DNA of 64,000 nt from DATJCV01 sp963707665 (lineage in GTDB: Bacteria > Pseudomonadota > Gammaproteobacteria > Burkholderiales > Burkholderiaceae_D). Numbering within the stretch: the first letter of the stretch is position 1; the number at the start of each line of letters is the position of its first letter. Made by a program: the position numbers and the translations under genes. Where the stretch lies: the NCBI GenBank assembly GCA_963707665.1, contig CAVPQU010000003.1:1-64000 (forward strand). The letters are read 5' to 3'. Shown in pieces: positions 41,471-50,035 of this stretch. The notes under the pieces were generated by a model. That model did no database searches. It saw nothing but the letters and a program-made list of their open reading frames with translations, and had not been told where the DNA came from.

Positions 41471-43480
41471 ATGTCCGCCTTACCCTCCGGCACGCCCCGG
41501 CGCCAGAAATTCCTTTTTGACATCCCGCGCCGCAAGCAGGCGTGGCGCTGGCTGCTGCCGATCCTGCTGGTGTTGCTGTTCGTGGCCATTTTGCTGTGGC
41601 TGCCGTGGCAGGCGCGCCAGATGGAAGCCAACGAGCGGCGCGAGCAACTGATCGCCGATACCCTGTGGGTCGAGCAGACGATCCGTTTTCAGCTGGGACG
41701 GGACGAGGCCAGCATTCGCCTGATCGGCAGCGAAATCAGCGGCGGTCAGCTAAGCCGCAGCCAGTTCGCGGAGCGGGCGGCGTCGCTTTTGCGCAATAAC
41801 CACGAGTTTTACCGGGTGATCTGGCTGGACGAGAACGATCGTTCGGTGGCCTCCAGCCGGCATCTGCCGATGACGCTGGACGATCTGGCGCCGCCGTCGC
41901 GCGCGGCTGCCTTGCGCGCCCGCAAGATCCGCAAGCCGCTCTATGCTCCCACTGCGCCGCCGCCCGGCCTGGTTAGTCCGATCCTGCTCGACTATCACGT
42001 GCCGCTGTTTCAGGACGAGCATTACATTGGTAGCCTGGTCGCCAGCTACACCGTGGCCGGCATCCTGGACGAAATGGTGCCGTGGTGGTTTGCCCAGGAC
42101 AATGAAATCACGCTCACCGACAGCGAGGAAAACCTGATTACCAAGCGCAGTGCCGGCGGCGCCGGGCGCAGCGTGTACACCTACAGCCGCGACCTCGAGC
42201 TGCCCGGCCTGACCTTGAACCTGCGCACCAACAGCGTCAAGAGCGCGCCGGACCTGCTGCCCAATTTGCTGGTCGGCTCGGTGATTGCGCTATCGCTCGG
42301 CTTGCTGTGGAGCCTGCTGGCGCTGTGGCGCGACATCAACCGCCGGCTGGCGGCCGAAGGCGCGCTGCGCCAGCAGGCAGCGTTTCGCGCGGCGATGGAA
42401 AACTCGCTGGTGACCGGCATGCGCGCCCGCGACCTGGAGGGCCGCGTCACCTACGTCAACCCGGCCTTTTGCCGCATGGTCGGTTTCGGCGTCGACGACC
42501 TGGTGGGCAAGGTGCCACCGATGCCATACTGGGCGCCGGAGGCGATGGATGAATTCGAGGACCGCTTCGAGCTGGTGCTGGCCGGCACCAATACGCCGCA
42601 GTTCGAAACCGTTTTCCTGCGCGCCGACGGCGTGCGCTTTCCGGTCCTGGTGTTCGAGTCGCCGCTGGTGGACGAGGCCGGCCGCCAGACCGGCTGGATG
42701 GCATCCATCCTCGATATTTCCGATCGCAAGAAGGTCGAGGAGTTGAACCGGATGCAGCAGGAAAAACTGCAGGTCAGCGCCCGCCTGGCCAGCATGGGCG
42801 AGCTGGCTTCGACCCTGGCGCATGAACTGAACCAGCCGCTAGCCGCGATTTCCAGCTACACCACCGGTGCCATCAACATGCTGCAAAACGGCAGCGCCGA
42901 TCCCGCCCTGCTGCGGCCGGCACTGGAAAAAGCCAGTCTCCAGGCGCAACGCGCCGGCCACATCATTCGCAGCGTGCACGAGTTCGTCAAGCAGCGCAAA
43001 CCGCAACGCGAACCAGTGCAGATGGCCGAGCTGATCAAGAACATGATCCCGTTGGTCGAACTGCAGGCCAGCCAGTTCTTCGTCGCCATTCACACTGATA
43101 TTGCACCGCACCTGCCGCCGGTGTCGGCCGATCGCGTGCTGCTGGAACAGGTGCTGTTGAACCTGACGCGCAACGCGATCGAAGCGATGCAGAGCGTGGC
43201 GCCGGAGCACCGCATCCTGCGCCTCACTGCCACACTGGAGACGATCGACGCCGCAAGCGAAGTCAAGGTAGCAGTGATCGACCGCGGGCAGGGCATTCCG
43301 CCGGCGCTCAAGGAACGCCTGTTTTCCTCTTTTTTTTCGACCAAGGAAGAAGGCATGGGCATGGGGCTGAATATCTGCCGTACCGCGATCGAATTCCATG
43401 GCGGCACGCTGACCCATGCCGACAACCCCGCGGGCGGTACAATTTTCAGCTTTTCACTACCAGCCCTGTCCCGGAGCTAA
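41471..43480 (+). CDS. dctS: Sensor histidine kinase, DctS-like, likely for C4-dicarboxylates
   Basis: 669 residues. Membrane helix 1 near 26-46 (WLLPILLVLLFVAILLWLPW), a periplasmic sensor domain of about 210 residues, helix 2 near 268-286 (LLVGSVIALSLGLLWSLLAL), a PAS domain (AAMENSLVTGMRARDLEGRV, TYVNPAFCRMVGFG) and the kinase core follow in order. The H box is LASTLAHELNQPLAAISSYT, the N box LLNLTRNAIEAM, the G boxes VIDRGQGIPP and GMGMGLNICR. Architecture and size match Rhodobacter DctS, and it sits divergent from dctPQM. The ligand is inferred. Confidence 0.88.
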   Translation: MSALPSGTPRRQKFLFDIPRRKQAWRWLLPILLVLLFVAILLWLPWQARQMEANERREQLIADTLWVEQTIRFQLGRDEASIRLIGSEISGGQLSRSQFAERAASLLRNNHEFYRVIWLDENDRSVASSRHLPMTLDDLAPPSRAAALRARKIRKPLYAPTAPPPGLVSPILLDYHVPLFQDEHYIGSLVASYTVAGILDEMVPWWFAQDNEITLTDSEENLITKRSAGGAGRSVYTYSRDLELPGLTLNLRTNSVKSAPDLLPNLLVGSVIALSLGLLWSLLALWRDINRRLAAEGALRQQAAFRAAMENSLVTGMRARDLEGRVTYVNPAFCRMVGFGVDDLVGKVPPMPYWAPEAMDEFEDRFELVLAGTNTPQFETVFLRADGVRFPVLVFESPLVDEAGRQTGWMASILDISDRKKVEELNRMQQEKLQVSARLASMGELASTLAHELNQPLAAISSYTTGAINMLQNGSADPALLRPALEKASLQAQRAGHIIRSVHEFVKQRKPQREPVQMAELIKNMIPLVELQASQFFVAIHTDIAPHLPPVSADRVLLEQVLLNLTRNAIEAMQSVAPEHRILRLTATLETIDAASEVKVAVIDRGQGIPPALKERLFSSFFSTKEEGMGMGLNICRTAIEFHGGTLTHADNPAGGTIFSFSLPALSRS

Positions 43481-43486
43481 CCCAGC

Positions 43487-44077
43487 ATGCTGCACATCCT
43501 TGACGATGAAGAAGTGATGCGCGATTCGCTGGCATGGCTGGCGCAATCACGCGGCACCCCAGCCATCACCTATGACAGCGCCGACACCTTTCTGGCGGCG
43601 CTGGACAAGCTGACCGTCTTCGATGCCGCCGGCGAATGCCTGCTGCTCGACGTCCGCATGCCCGGCATGAGTGGCGTGGCCTTGTTCAACCTGCTGCAGG
43701 CGCGCGGCCTGACACAGCGGCTGCCGGTGATTTTCCTGACCGGGCACGGCGACGTGCCGATGGCGGTCGACATGCTGAAGAACGGCGCCTTCGATTTTTT
43801 CGAAAAACCGTTCAACGACAACAAGCTGATGGACCGGGTACAGGAAGCGCTGGCCGCCTCGCGCAACGCCGGCGCGCTGGCCGAAGTGCAAGTGCGGCTG
43901 GCGGCACTGTCGCTGCGCGAGCGTGAAGTGCTGGACCTGATCCTGGAAGGCAAGATGAACAAAGTGATCGCCGACCAGCTCGGCATCAGCATGCGCACCG
44001 TGGAAGTGCACCGGGCACATATCTTCGGCAAGATGAATGTCAAGACCGCAGTCGAACTGGCGCGCCTGCTGAAATAA
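43487..44077 (+). CDS. dctR: FixJ/DctR-type response regulator
   Basis: 196 residues. The receiver domain has the acidic pair in ILDDEEVMRDSLAWLA, the phospho-Asp in CLLLDVRMPGMSGVALFNLL, Thr in FLTGHGDVPMAVDML and Lys in FEKPFNDNKLMDRV. A LuxR-type HTH follows (LSLREREVLDLILEGKMNKV, ISMRTVEVHRAHIFGKMNVK). It begins six bases after dctS and is not a sigma-54 activator. This fits the DctS-DctR pair that activates dctPQM in Rhodobacter. Confidence 0.88.
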   Translation: MLHILDDEEVMRDSLAWLAQSRGTPAITYDSADTFLAALDKLTVFDAAGECLLLDVRMPGMSGVALFNLLQARGLTQRLPVIFLTGHGDVPMAVDMLKNGAFDFFEKPFNDNKLMDRVQEALAASRNAGALAEVQVRLAALSLREREVLDLILEGKMNKVIADQLGISMRTVEVHRAHIFGKMNVKTAVELARLLK

Positions 44078-44384
44078 CGGAGTGCGCGCTGCCAGCCTGC
44101 CCTTCAACGGGGCGACTCCAGCCTCCGGCCTGCGTGCTGCGGACATACACCGAGCCGCGATTTCCGCACACAGGCGAGCCGTCGCTGGCATGCATTCGCA
44201 TGTAACCGGCCCGGTACCTGATTGTTGCGATATGCGGCGGCGTGAAACATCACCCAATGCGCGTCTACTGGCCCAGAAAATGCGTTTGCGGGATATCAAT
44301 TCGCAAGATGGCGCGGCACCGCAGCCGGCGGCCACGCATGATAATTGTGCAACGGCGTGTCAGCCGGGCAAACCAGGAGCCGTC

Positions 44385-44933
44385 ATGAATCTTCCTAACC
44401 AGATCGAGGACACGCATCCGGGAGCCGTGTCCAGCCATCGCTGGCAAATCGCCTGGGGAGTGCTGCTGATCATCGCCGGCATCCTGGCGGTGCTGATGCC
44501 GGGCATTGCCGCACTGGCTACCGCGCTGATATTCGGCTGGCTGCTGCTGTTGGCCGGCGGCTTTGAAATAGCCTATGCGATGCAAACACGTGGCGCGAAG
44601 GGATTCGGCTGGAAACTGGCATCCGGCATATTGACCTTGTTGCTCGGACTGGGAATCCTGGTGATGCCGCTGGCGGGCGTGGCCTCGCTGGCGTTGCTGG
44701 TCGGCGGTTTCCTGTTTGCCAGCGGCATCACGCGGGCGGTGCTGGCGTTTCGCCTGAAACCGCGGCCCGGCTGGGGTTGGGTACTGTTTGACGGTGTGCT
44801 GTCGATCATCCTGGCATGGCTGATCGCGCTTGGTTGGCCGCAAAGCTCGCTGGCGATCATCGGCTTGCTGACCGGCCTTTCGCTGCTCTCCACCGGCATC
44901 TGGCGGATCGTGCTGGCACGACGCTGGGGCTGA
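44385..44933 (+). CDS. HdeD-family membrane protein (DUF308)
   Basis: 182 residues with six membrane helices in three hairpins (IAWGVLLIIAGILAVLMPGI, FGWLLLLAGGFEIAYAMQTR, LASGILTLLLGLGILVMPLA and so on), each with the LxGxxxLxxP-type repeat of DUF308. HdeD is linked to acid resistance in E. coli. ATG 44385 has AGGAGC eight bases upstream. The 307 bases between dctR and this gene contain no recognisable feature. Confidence 0.85.
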   Translation: MNLPNQIEDTHPGAVSSHRWQIAWGVLLIIAGILAVLMPGIAALATALIFGWLLLLAGGFEIAYAMQTRGAKGFGWKLASGILTLLLGLGILVMPLAGVASLALLVGGFLFASGITRAVLAFRLKPRPGWGWVLFDGVLSIILAWLIALGWPQSSLAIIGLLTGLSLLSTGIWRIVLARRWG

Positions 44934-44963
44934 TCAGCATGCGTCAACCACCCAGGAAAAATC

Positions 44964-45025
44964 ATATACTCCTGATATCAAGCATCAATTACGGCTGTAA
45001 AATGGCAATCTACATAACATACTGC
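44964..45025 (-). repeat. Intergenic 62-bp element, copy 4
   Basis: Minus strand: GCAGTATG from 45025 and GGAGTATAT ending at 44964, with GTAT cores starting at 45022 and 44969, 53 bp apart. TGCCATTT at the same offset as in copy 3. It fills the gap between the convergent ends of the HdeD-like gene and the DUF2171-DksA gene, whose stop is eight bases away. Confidence 0.6.
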
Positions 45026-45032
45026 CATTATT

Positions 45033-45680
45033 CTATTTTCTTTCACGCTGCTCTTCCTCTTCCACTGTCAACAGCGCCTCCGGTGTGATAAGCAGTCGCG
45101 CTTGCGGTATTCGTGCTCCGCTCAACTCCGACAGACCATAAGTGCCGTTCTCGATCTTGCGCAGCGCCCGATCGATGTTGCCGAGGCGCTGCAGATCGAC
45201 GTCGTGCCGTGCCTGGCGAATTTCGTTTTGCACCATATCCTGCGCCCGATCCTCGAATTCCTGCGCCTCTTGGCCATGCTGCTCCTTGAAATCCCTCGCG
45301 CTGGCGACGCCGCTCCCCTCGCTGCCCAGCAGCTGCGCCCGCAATGCCAGCAGGCGCTCGCGCTGCTGCTCGATGAAGGTGGCACTGAACGTGCCGCTGT
45401 CCTCACCGGCCGGTGAATGGGCGACAAAAGTTCGATCCTCGGCATCATGCGCATGACCGATCGCCGCCCGCAGACCCGGTGTGATGCGGTCGCAACTCAA
45501 GATGACCTTGTCGGAATGAACCGATTCGACCGCACTCAAGGGCACGACAAAGTCGCCCGCATTTTCGACATAAACGACTAGTTCGGAGCGCCCCGCTGGC
45601 GCCACTTGCCGCACTGAACCTATCCCCGCGTCGCCGTCCGACACGAAGACCATGAATCCTTGCTTGATCGCTTCATACAT
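45033..45680 (-). CDS. DUF2171 domain fused to a DksA/TraR-like domain without zinc-finger cysteines
   Basis: 215 residues from ATG 45680 (MYEAIKQGFMVFVSDGDAGI). The first 75 residues resemble the PRC-barrel-like DUF2171 domain (GDFVVPLSAVESVHSDKVIL). From about residue 105 a DksA/TraR-type helical region begins (TFIEQQRERLLALRAQLLGS) and ends with the family block ALRKIENGTYGLSELSGARI. The usual CxxC there is SELS, and the second CxxC (normally L-C-x-x-C) reads LLTVEEEE, so all four zinc ligands are replaced. It is a possible secondary-channel effector of RNA polymerase, like cysteine-poor DksA forms. It sits in a stress-gene neighbourhood. Confidence 0.7.
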   Translation of the reverse strand: MYEAIKQGFMVFVSDGDAGIGSVRQVAPAGRSELVVYVENAGDFVVPLSAVESVHSDKVILSCDRITPGLRAAIGHAHDAEDRTFVAHSPAGEDSGTFSATFIEQQRERLLALRAQLLGSEGSGVASARDFKEQHGQEAQEFEDRAQDMVQNEIRQARHDVDLQRLGNIDRALRKIENGTYGLSELSGARIPQARLLITPEALLTVEEEEQRERK

Positions 45681-45828
45681 GATTCGGCCCTCTCCATACC
45701 TTGGGTTTTTCCAGTGCGCCTCACTACACCAAGCGCTTCCAAACAAGCCATGCCGGACTTGCCTTGGGTGAGCGCGGGCGACGCGCTGCCGTCGCCGCAT
45801 TTCATCAATAGGAAGCTGCGGCCCATGT

Positions 45829-46689
45829 TCAGCTGACAGCGGCGTTGAACTTGCCGGCCTGATAATCGCGAATTGCCTGCTCGATTTCCGCCCGACTATT
45901 CATCACGAACGGGCCATGCGCCACCACCGGTTCGTCAATCGGATCGGCGTGACCAAACAACAGCATCGCGTCCTCGCGCGCCGCGATTTCAAGCGCATCG
46001 CCATCGGTCCCCAATTCGATTAAATGCCCGGCGTCCACCACGGCCTCACCGACCTTGACCTGGCCGCGCACTACATACAGGAACACATCGCGCCCGGCAA
46101 GTCCCCTGAAATTCACGCGCGCCTGAGACTGCATGTCGACCGTTGACATCATCACGCCGGTCAGCGACTCGATCGGGCCTGCTTGCCCATCGAAACTCCC
46201 CGCAATCAGATGTACCAGGGCCTTGCCATCATCCACTGGTACTGCGGGAATCTGTTCACGCTGCAGACCAACATAGCGCGGCCTGGTCATCTTCAACCGT
46301 GCCGGCAAATTGACCCACAGCTGGAGGATTTCCAGCGGGCCGCCCTTGCGCTTGAATTCCTCCGGCGAGAGTTCAGCGTGCACCAGTCCGCTGCCGGCCG
46401 TCATCCATTGCACGCCACCGGCGCCAATGACACTTTCGTGACCGGCACTGTCGCGATGCGCCAATTCGCCGGCCAGCACGAAGGTCACTGTCTCGAAACC
46501 ACGATGCGGATGCGGCCCGAACGGCAGGCCGTGATTATTTGGCGCATAGACCTGCGGCCCATGGTGATTCAGGAACAGGAACGCCCCCAGCCGCTCAAGC
46601 GTCGGTCCAGGTATCGGCCGCCGGGTCTGCAGATCGGCGATGTCGTCGCGCACGGCCCGGTGAGTGGCCTTGACGGTTTTAAGAGCCAT
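45829..46689 (-). CDS. Pirin family protein (bicupin)
   Basis: 286 residues from ATG 46689. FGPHPHRGFETVTFVLAGEL is the first-cupin metal motif (HPHRGFE), then GGVQWMTAGSGLVHAELSPE and the His-x-Glu ligands. A second cupin (GRDVFLYVVRGQVKVGEAVV) and the pirin C-terminal block follow (FVMNSRAEIEQAIRDYQAGK). It is the longer, canonical pirin type, different from the 236-residue paralogue at 9751. Function in bacteria is varied, so none is assigned. Confidence 0.9.
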   Translation of the reverse strand: MALKTVKATHRAVRDDIADLQTRRPIPGPTLERLGAFLFLNHHGPQVYAPNNHGLPFGPHPHRGFETVTFVLAGELAHRDSAGHESVIGAGGVQWMTAGSGLVHAELSPEEFKRKGGPLEILQLWVNLPARLKMTRPRYVGLQREQIPAVPVDDGKALVHLIAGSFDGQAGPIESLTGVMMSTVDMQSQARVNFRGLAGRDVFLYVVRGQVKVGEAVVDAGHLIELGTDGDALEIAAREDAMLLFGHADPIDEPVVAHGPFVMNSRAEIEQAIRDYQAGKFNAAVS

Positions 46690-46799
46690 GAACTTTCCCT
46701 CTTTCACACGCTGCTGACGAATACAAATTTCACTGTACGCTTTTCTCTCGCAGTCGGATTGCGAACGATCAGAGTCTTTCGTACCCGTTTCCAGCACTC

Positions 46800-46945
46800 A
46801 ATTCTCGCGCTGCCGACCGGCTCGAATTGCAAGTTTTTGCGCATGGATCAACCACCAAAATGACAAGCCGGCGCCCCCATTGCGCGCCATCCTCGAACAC
46901 TTCCCAACGGTAGACGCCATCGCATAACGGGCGCTGCCGCGCCAT
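46800..46945 (-). pseudogene. Remnant of the C-terminus of an MFS_3 transporter gene
   Basis: The minus strand reads LCDGVYRWEVFEDGAQWGRR followed by LVILVVD, which aligns with KRDGAYRWGVFEDVAQEGRW and LETFMVD in the C-terminus of the intact transporter at 48212. Nucleotide similarity is clear over about 70 bases (46860-46935), with a small indel. Everything upstream of this piece, about 1.4 kb of transporter gene, is missing. It follows dps copy 1, as the intact transporter follows dps copy 2. Confidence 0.6.
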
Positions 46946-47024
46946 TGACAATCAAGGCCATGGATTGGGTCGGGTGCAGTACTGCGCTCGGGTGCGGACC
47001 ACCCTTGGGCGATGCCACGAGCTG

Positions 47025-47573
47025 TTAGTGCCCGGTCGAATCGCCGCGCCGGCTGGCCTCGAACAGGAACCAGGTGCGCAGCTCGGTTTCATCGATCCAG
47101 ACTTCGATCAGGCTGGCGCTCGCAATGTCATCGTGCTCGTCACAGACGCCATGCACCTCGCGCAGGGCGGCGGTGAGCGTCTTGTTGTCGTCGCACAGTT
47201 CGGCCAGCATGTCTTCCGGTTCGACATAGTCGGCATCGTTGTCGAGGATGCGCTGGGTCCGCGCGATCTGGCCAATCGAGCGCAGCGTGGCGCCACCCAG
47301 CTTGCGGATGCGCTCGGCGATCGGATCGGTCATCGCGTACAACTGGGCGCCCTGCTCGTCGAGCAGCAAATGATAATCGCGAAAGTGCGGCCCGCTCATG
47401 TGCCAATGGAAATTCTTGGTCTTCAGGTACAGCGCGAACACGTCGGCCAGGATCGCATTCATGGCGCCGGTGATGTCCTTGGTGGCGGCGCTGCTCAGAT
47501 CGGTCGGCGTCAGCAGCGGCGCCCGCTGTCTGCGCTTGATGTCCTGCTCGTTTTTTTCGGTGACTTTGGTCAT
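47025..47573 (-). CDS. dps: Dps-family ferritin-like DNA-protection protein, copy 1
   Basis: 182 residues. The dodecameric mini-ferritin oxidises and stores iron with peroxide, protecting DNA. The ferroxidase residues lie in YLKTKNFHWHMSGPHFRDYH followed by LLLDEQGAQLYAMTDPIAER (His, His, Asp, Glu). The Lys/Arg-rich N-terminus (NEQDIKRRQRAP) could bind DNA. It is almost identical to the gene at 50036: only a handful of base changes in about 545, and protein changes Q/H, L/R and T/S. Confidence 0.93.
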   Translation of the reverse strand: MTKVTEKNEQDIKRRQRAPLLTPTDLSSAATKDITGAMNAILADVFALYLKTKNFHWHMSGPHFRDYHLLLDEQGAQLYAMTDPIAERIRKLGGATLRSIGQIARTQRILDNDADYVEPEDMLAELCDDNKTLTAALREVHGVCDEHDDIASASLIEVWIDETELRTWFLFEASRRGDSTGH

Positions 47574-47641
47574 GACGATGCTCCTTCGAGTGAGGGGCTC
47601 TGACTGAAGCTGGAGAGCCGATTCAGATGTGCGATGAAATT

Positions 47642-47668
47642 ATTCTAGTCCAAACCTGCTGCTCGCAA
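47642..47668 (-). promoter_or_regulatory. Predicted promoter of dps copy 1
   Basis: Minus strand TTGCGA (47668-47663), 15-bp spacer, then CTAGAAT with the -10 TAGAAT at 47647-47642. The C before the -10 is a feature of stationary-phase sigma-S promoters. The stretch TTTGGACTAGAAT is shared with the dps copy 2 promoter although the surrounding bases differ. Confidence 0.45.
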
Positions 47669-47884
47669 ATTGGCAAGGCACGTGTTTTTTCAGCAAACAG
47701 CGCCTGTGATTGCGCGCTGACAAAGATCGTTTTTTCGGAACAACGGGCGGTGCCGAACTTGATTGTTGAATGGCAATGACAGCAGGAGCAGAATCCCTGA
47801 CAAAAAATCATCCTGCCGGGAATGGTAAGGTATGGCATCGACAGATGATCGTTGCCCATCATGAATCAACCACTGGAGACCAGC

Positions 47885-48091
47885 ATGAATGAAGAAACGT
47901 TTAACCTCAGCATGCGTAAATTCTTGAAAATGGTCGGCGTCAGCTCGCAAGCTGAACTCGAGAAAGCAGTCGCCAAGGGTATCGCGGACAAGACCATTAA
48001 CGGTACCGAGTCGTTTCCTGCCACCATGACGCTGGAGGTTGCCGGCCTTAAACTCAACGTCACCTTCAACGGCAACATCAAGCTGGAGTAG
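47885..48091 (+). CDS. DUF6494-type small protein, unknown
   Basis: 68 residues from ATG 47885, with GGAGACC just upstream; an in-frame ATG at 47852 is less likely. MNEETFNLSMRKFLKMVGVS, then SQAELEKAVAKGIADKTING and TMTLEVAGLKLNVTFNGNIK. I recognise it as a small conserved family with a helical first half and a beta hairpin at the end. It is divergent from dps copy 1. Confidence 0.75.
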   Translation: MNEETFNLSMRKFLKMVGVSSQAELEKAVAKGIADKTINGTESFPATMTLEVAGLKLNVTFNGNIKLE

Positions 48092-48211
48092 TTCCTGGCC
48101 GAGTGGCCAAGCCACCAGCCAAACAACCGCAATGAGCTTGGATTGGCGGCGCTTCAACGTCGCCCCAACGAATTGCGCACTGTCAGAGGTGGCGATAGCG
48201 GGTCCTACGTC

Positions 48212-49894
48212 TCAATCCGATCCCGTCCGCCGGTTCCGCTGTCGCGCATCTTCCGCTTCGGACAAAGTTTCACCAGGATCGCCGTCGCTCGCCGCCTCAG
48301 GCGCGATGAAGTGCGTAATCCGTGGCGGTCCATCGATCAGGAAGCGATAGACCGCCTGTTCCAAGGCCCGGTCAACGTTCGTCACCCGCTGATGCTGGCG
48401 TATATGCTCCAGCCATGAATCGACCATGAAGGTTTCCAGCCAGCGCCCCTCTTGCGCCACATCTTCGAACACGCCCCAGCGGTAAGCGCCATCGCGTTTG
48501 CGTTCGGGCGCCGCACGGTGGATCGCCGCCAGAAACGCATCCCGGTCCTGCGGCGAAATCCGATATTCGAGTGTCACCAGCACCGGGCCGCGATCGTATT
48601 CGACTTCATCCGACAGTACCGGTGCCGGCCAATGCATGGACGGGGTCAGATCCAGTTTGGCGCCCATTTGCAGCTTCCAGCGGCGCAGCAATAGGACGGT
48701 GCCAAGCATGCCGACGGCCGCGATGTTGTGCGCGGCCGACAGGCTGGTCAGCGACGCCACCTCGCCCCATACCAGACTGCCGAGCGCCATCGCACCGAAC
48801 ATGGCGGTAACGTAGGCGGCGAGGCCGCGGCCGCGCACCCACTCGGGCAGCGCTACCTGGGCCGACACATTGAGCGTGGCCAGCACCGAGATCCACGATA
48901 ATCCGGCCACAGCGCTGGCCGTCAACGCCACCGCCGGCTGACGCGCCAATCCGAACAGCAGCAAGGCCAACGCGGTACCGACCGATCCCAACTCCACCAG
49001 ACGGTCAGCACCAAGCCACTGCTTGAAGCGCGGCAGCACAAGCGCACCGACCACCGCACCGACGCCGATCGCGCCCAATAGCAGCCCATACAACTCCGGC
49101 CCACTGGAAAGCTGGGTACGCGCCACCAGCGGCAGCAAGGCCCAGTAGGCGCAGGCAAAGAAAAAAAATCCGGCGGCACGCAGCAAAGTCGCGCGCAGCG
49201 GCGGGTTGTAGCGGGCGTGGCGCAACCCGACGACGATCGCATTGCCAAACCGCTCCGGCGGCAAATCGGCGCCTGTGCCGGCTGGCGGACGCCACCAGAA
49301 CAAGGCCGCAATACAGCCGACATTGCTTACGACGTAGATCCAGAACGGCGATGCCAACCCCCACCAGGCGATAAACCATCCTGCCAGGGCCGGCCCGATC
49401 GCACGGCTGATGTTGACACCAGTGCTGATCAGCGCGATCGCTGCCGGCAGCTCCTTGCGCCCCGCCAATTGCGGCACGATAGCTTGCCAGGCGGGGGCAA
49501 TCGAGGCTGAGGCGGCGCTGCTCAGAAAGACGAATCCCAAAAGAATTGCCGGCGTGACGCGGTCCAGCATGACGAGTACAGCGAACCCGGCAGTCAGCAA
49601 GGTACCGACGGTTTCCATCGTCAGCAGCAAACGTCGGCGATCAAAAATATCGGCCAGCGCGCCGGCCGGCAGGCCAATCAGGAACATAGGGAAGGCGGTC
49701 GCGACCTGCACCAGGGCCACGATGCCGGGCTCGGAATCGAGTGCAGTCATCAGCCAGCTGCTGGCGGCGTTCTGCATCCAGGCGCCGATGTTGGCGACCA
49801 GAACTGCGCCCCAAATCACCGCAAAGGCCCGATGGCGGAACGGGCTCAATGCCGAACTGGAGGACGCGGAGGCAGCCGGTTGGATCGAGCTCAT
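48212..49894 (-). CDS. MFS_3-family transporter with C-terminal soluble domain
   Basis: 560 residues. The first 415 form an MFS permease with about ten to twelve helices (FRHRAFAVIWGAVLVANIGA, FPMFLIGLPAGALADIFDRR), of the EntS-like MFS_3 group often linked to siderophore or metabolite export. After about residue 430 a soluble domain (VLVTLEYRISPQDRDAFLAA, DGAYRWGVFEDVAQEGRWLE) of antibiotic-biosynthesis-monooxygenase-like type follows, which is usual in this group. It starts 142 bases downstream of dps copy 2. Its C-terminal part is duplicated as a remnant at 46800-46945. Confidence 0.85.
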   Translation of the reverse strand: MSSIQPAASASSSSALSPFRHRAFAVIWGAVLVANIGAWMQNAASSWLMTALDSEPGIVALVQVATAFPMFLIGLPAGALADIFDRRRLLLTMETVGTLLTAGFAVLVMLDRVTPAILLGFVFLSSAASASIAPAWQAIVPQLAGRKELPAAIALISTGVNISRAIGPALAGWFIAWWGLASPFWIYVVSNVGCIAALFWWRPPAGTGADLPPERFGNAIVVGLRHARYNPPLRATLLRAAGFFFFACAYWALLPLVARTQLSSGPELYGLLLGAIGVGAVVGALVLPRFKQWLGADRLVELGSVGTALALLLFGLARQPAVALTASAVAGLSWISVLATLNVSAQVALPEWVRGRGLAAYVTAMFGAMALGSLVWGEVASLTSLSAAHNIAAVGMLGTVLLLRRWKLQMGAKLDLTPSMHWPAPVLSDEVEYDRGPVLVTLEYRISPQDRDAFLAAIHRAAPERKRDGAYRWGVFEDVAQEGRWLETFMVDSWLEHIRQHQRVTNVDRALEQAVYRFLIDGPPRITHFIAPEAASDGDPGETLSEAEDARQRNRRTGSD

Positions 49895-50035
49895 CGGTGT
49901 TTGTCAGGCTCGCGCATCCGCGATGAAAATCACCGTCACCATTCGCGTAGGCGCCGGACCGCGGACATGAGTGTTTTTTGCCGCTCAGAAAAGCGCACGA
50001 GCGACGCATGAGTCCTTTGCTAACGCAACGGCTTT

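Noticed and set aside
43487..44077. DctD-like sigma-54 activator for the TRAP genes
   Set aside because: The regulator has a receiver and a LuxR-type HTH and no AAA+ domain, so it is FixJ/DctR-like. No sigma-54 promoter was seen before dctP.
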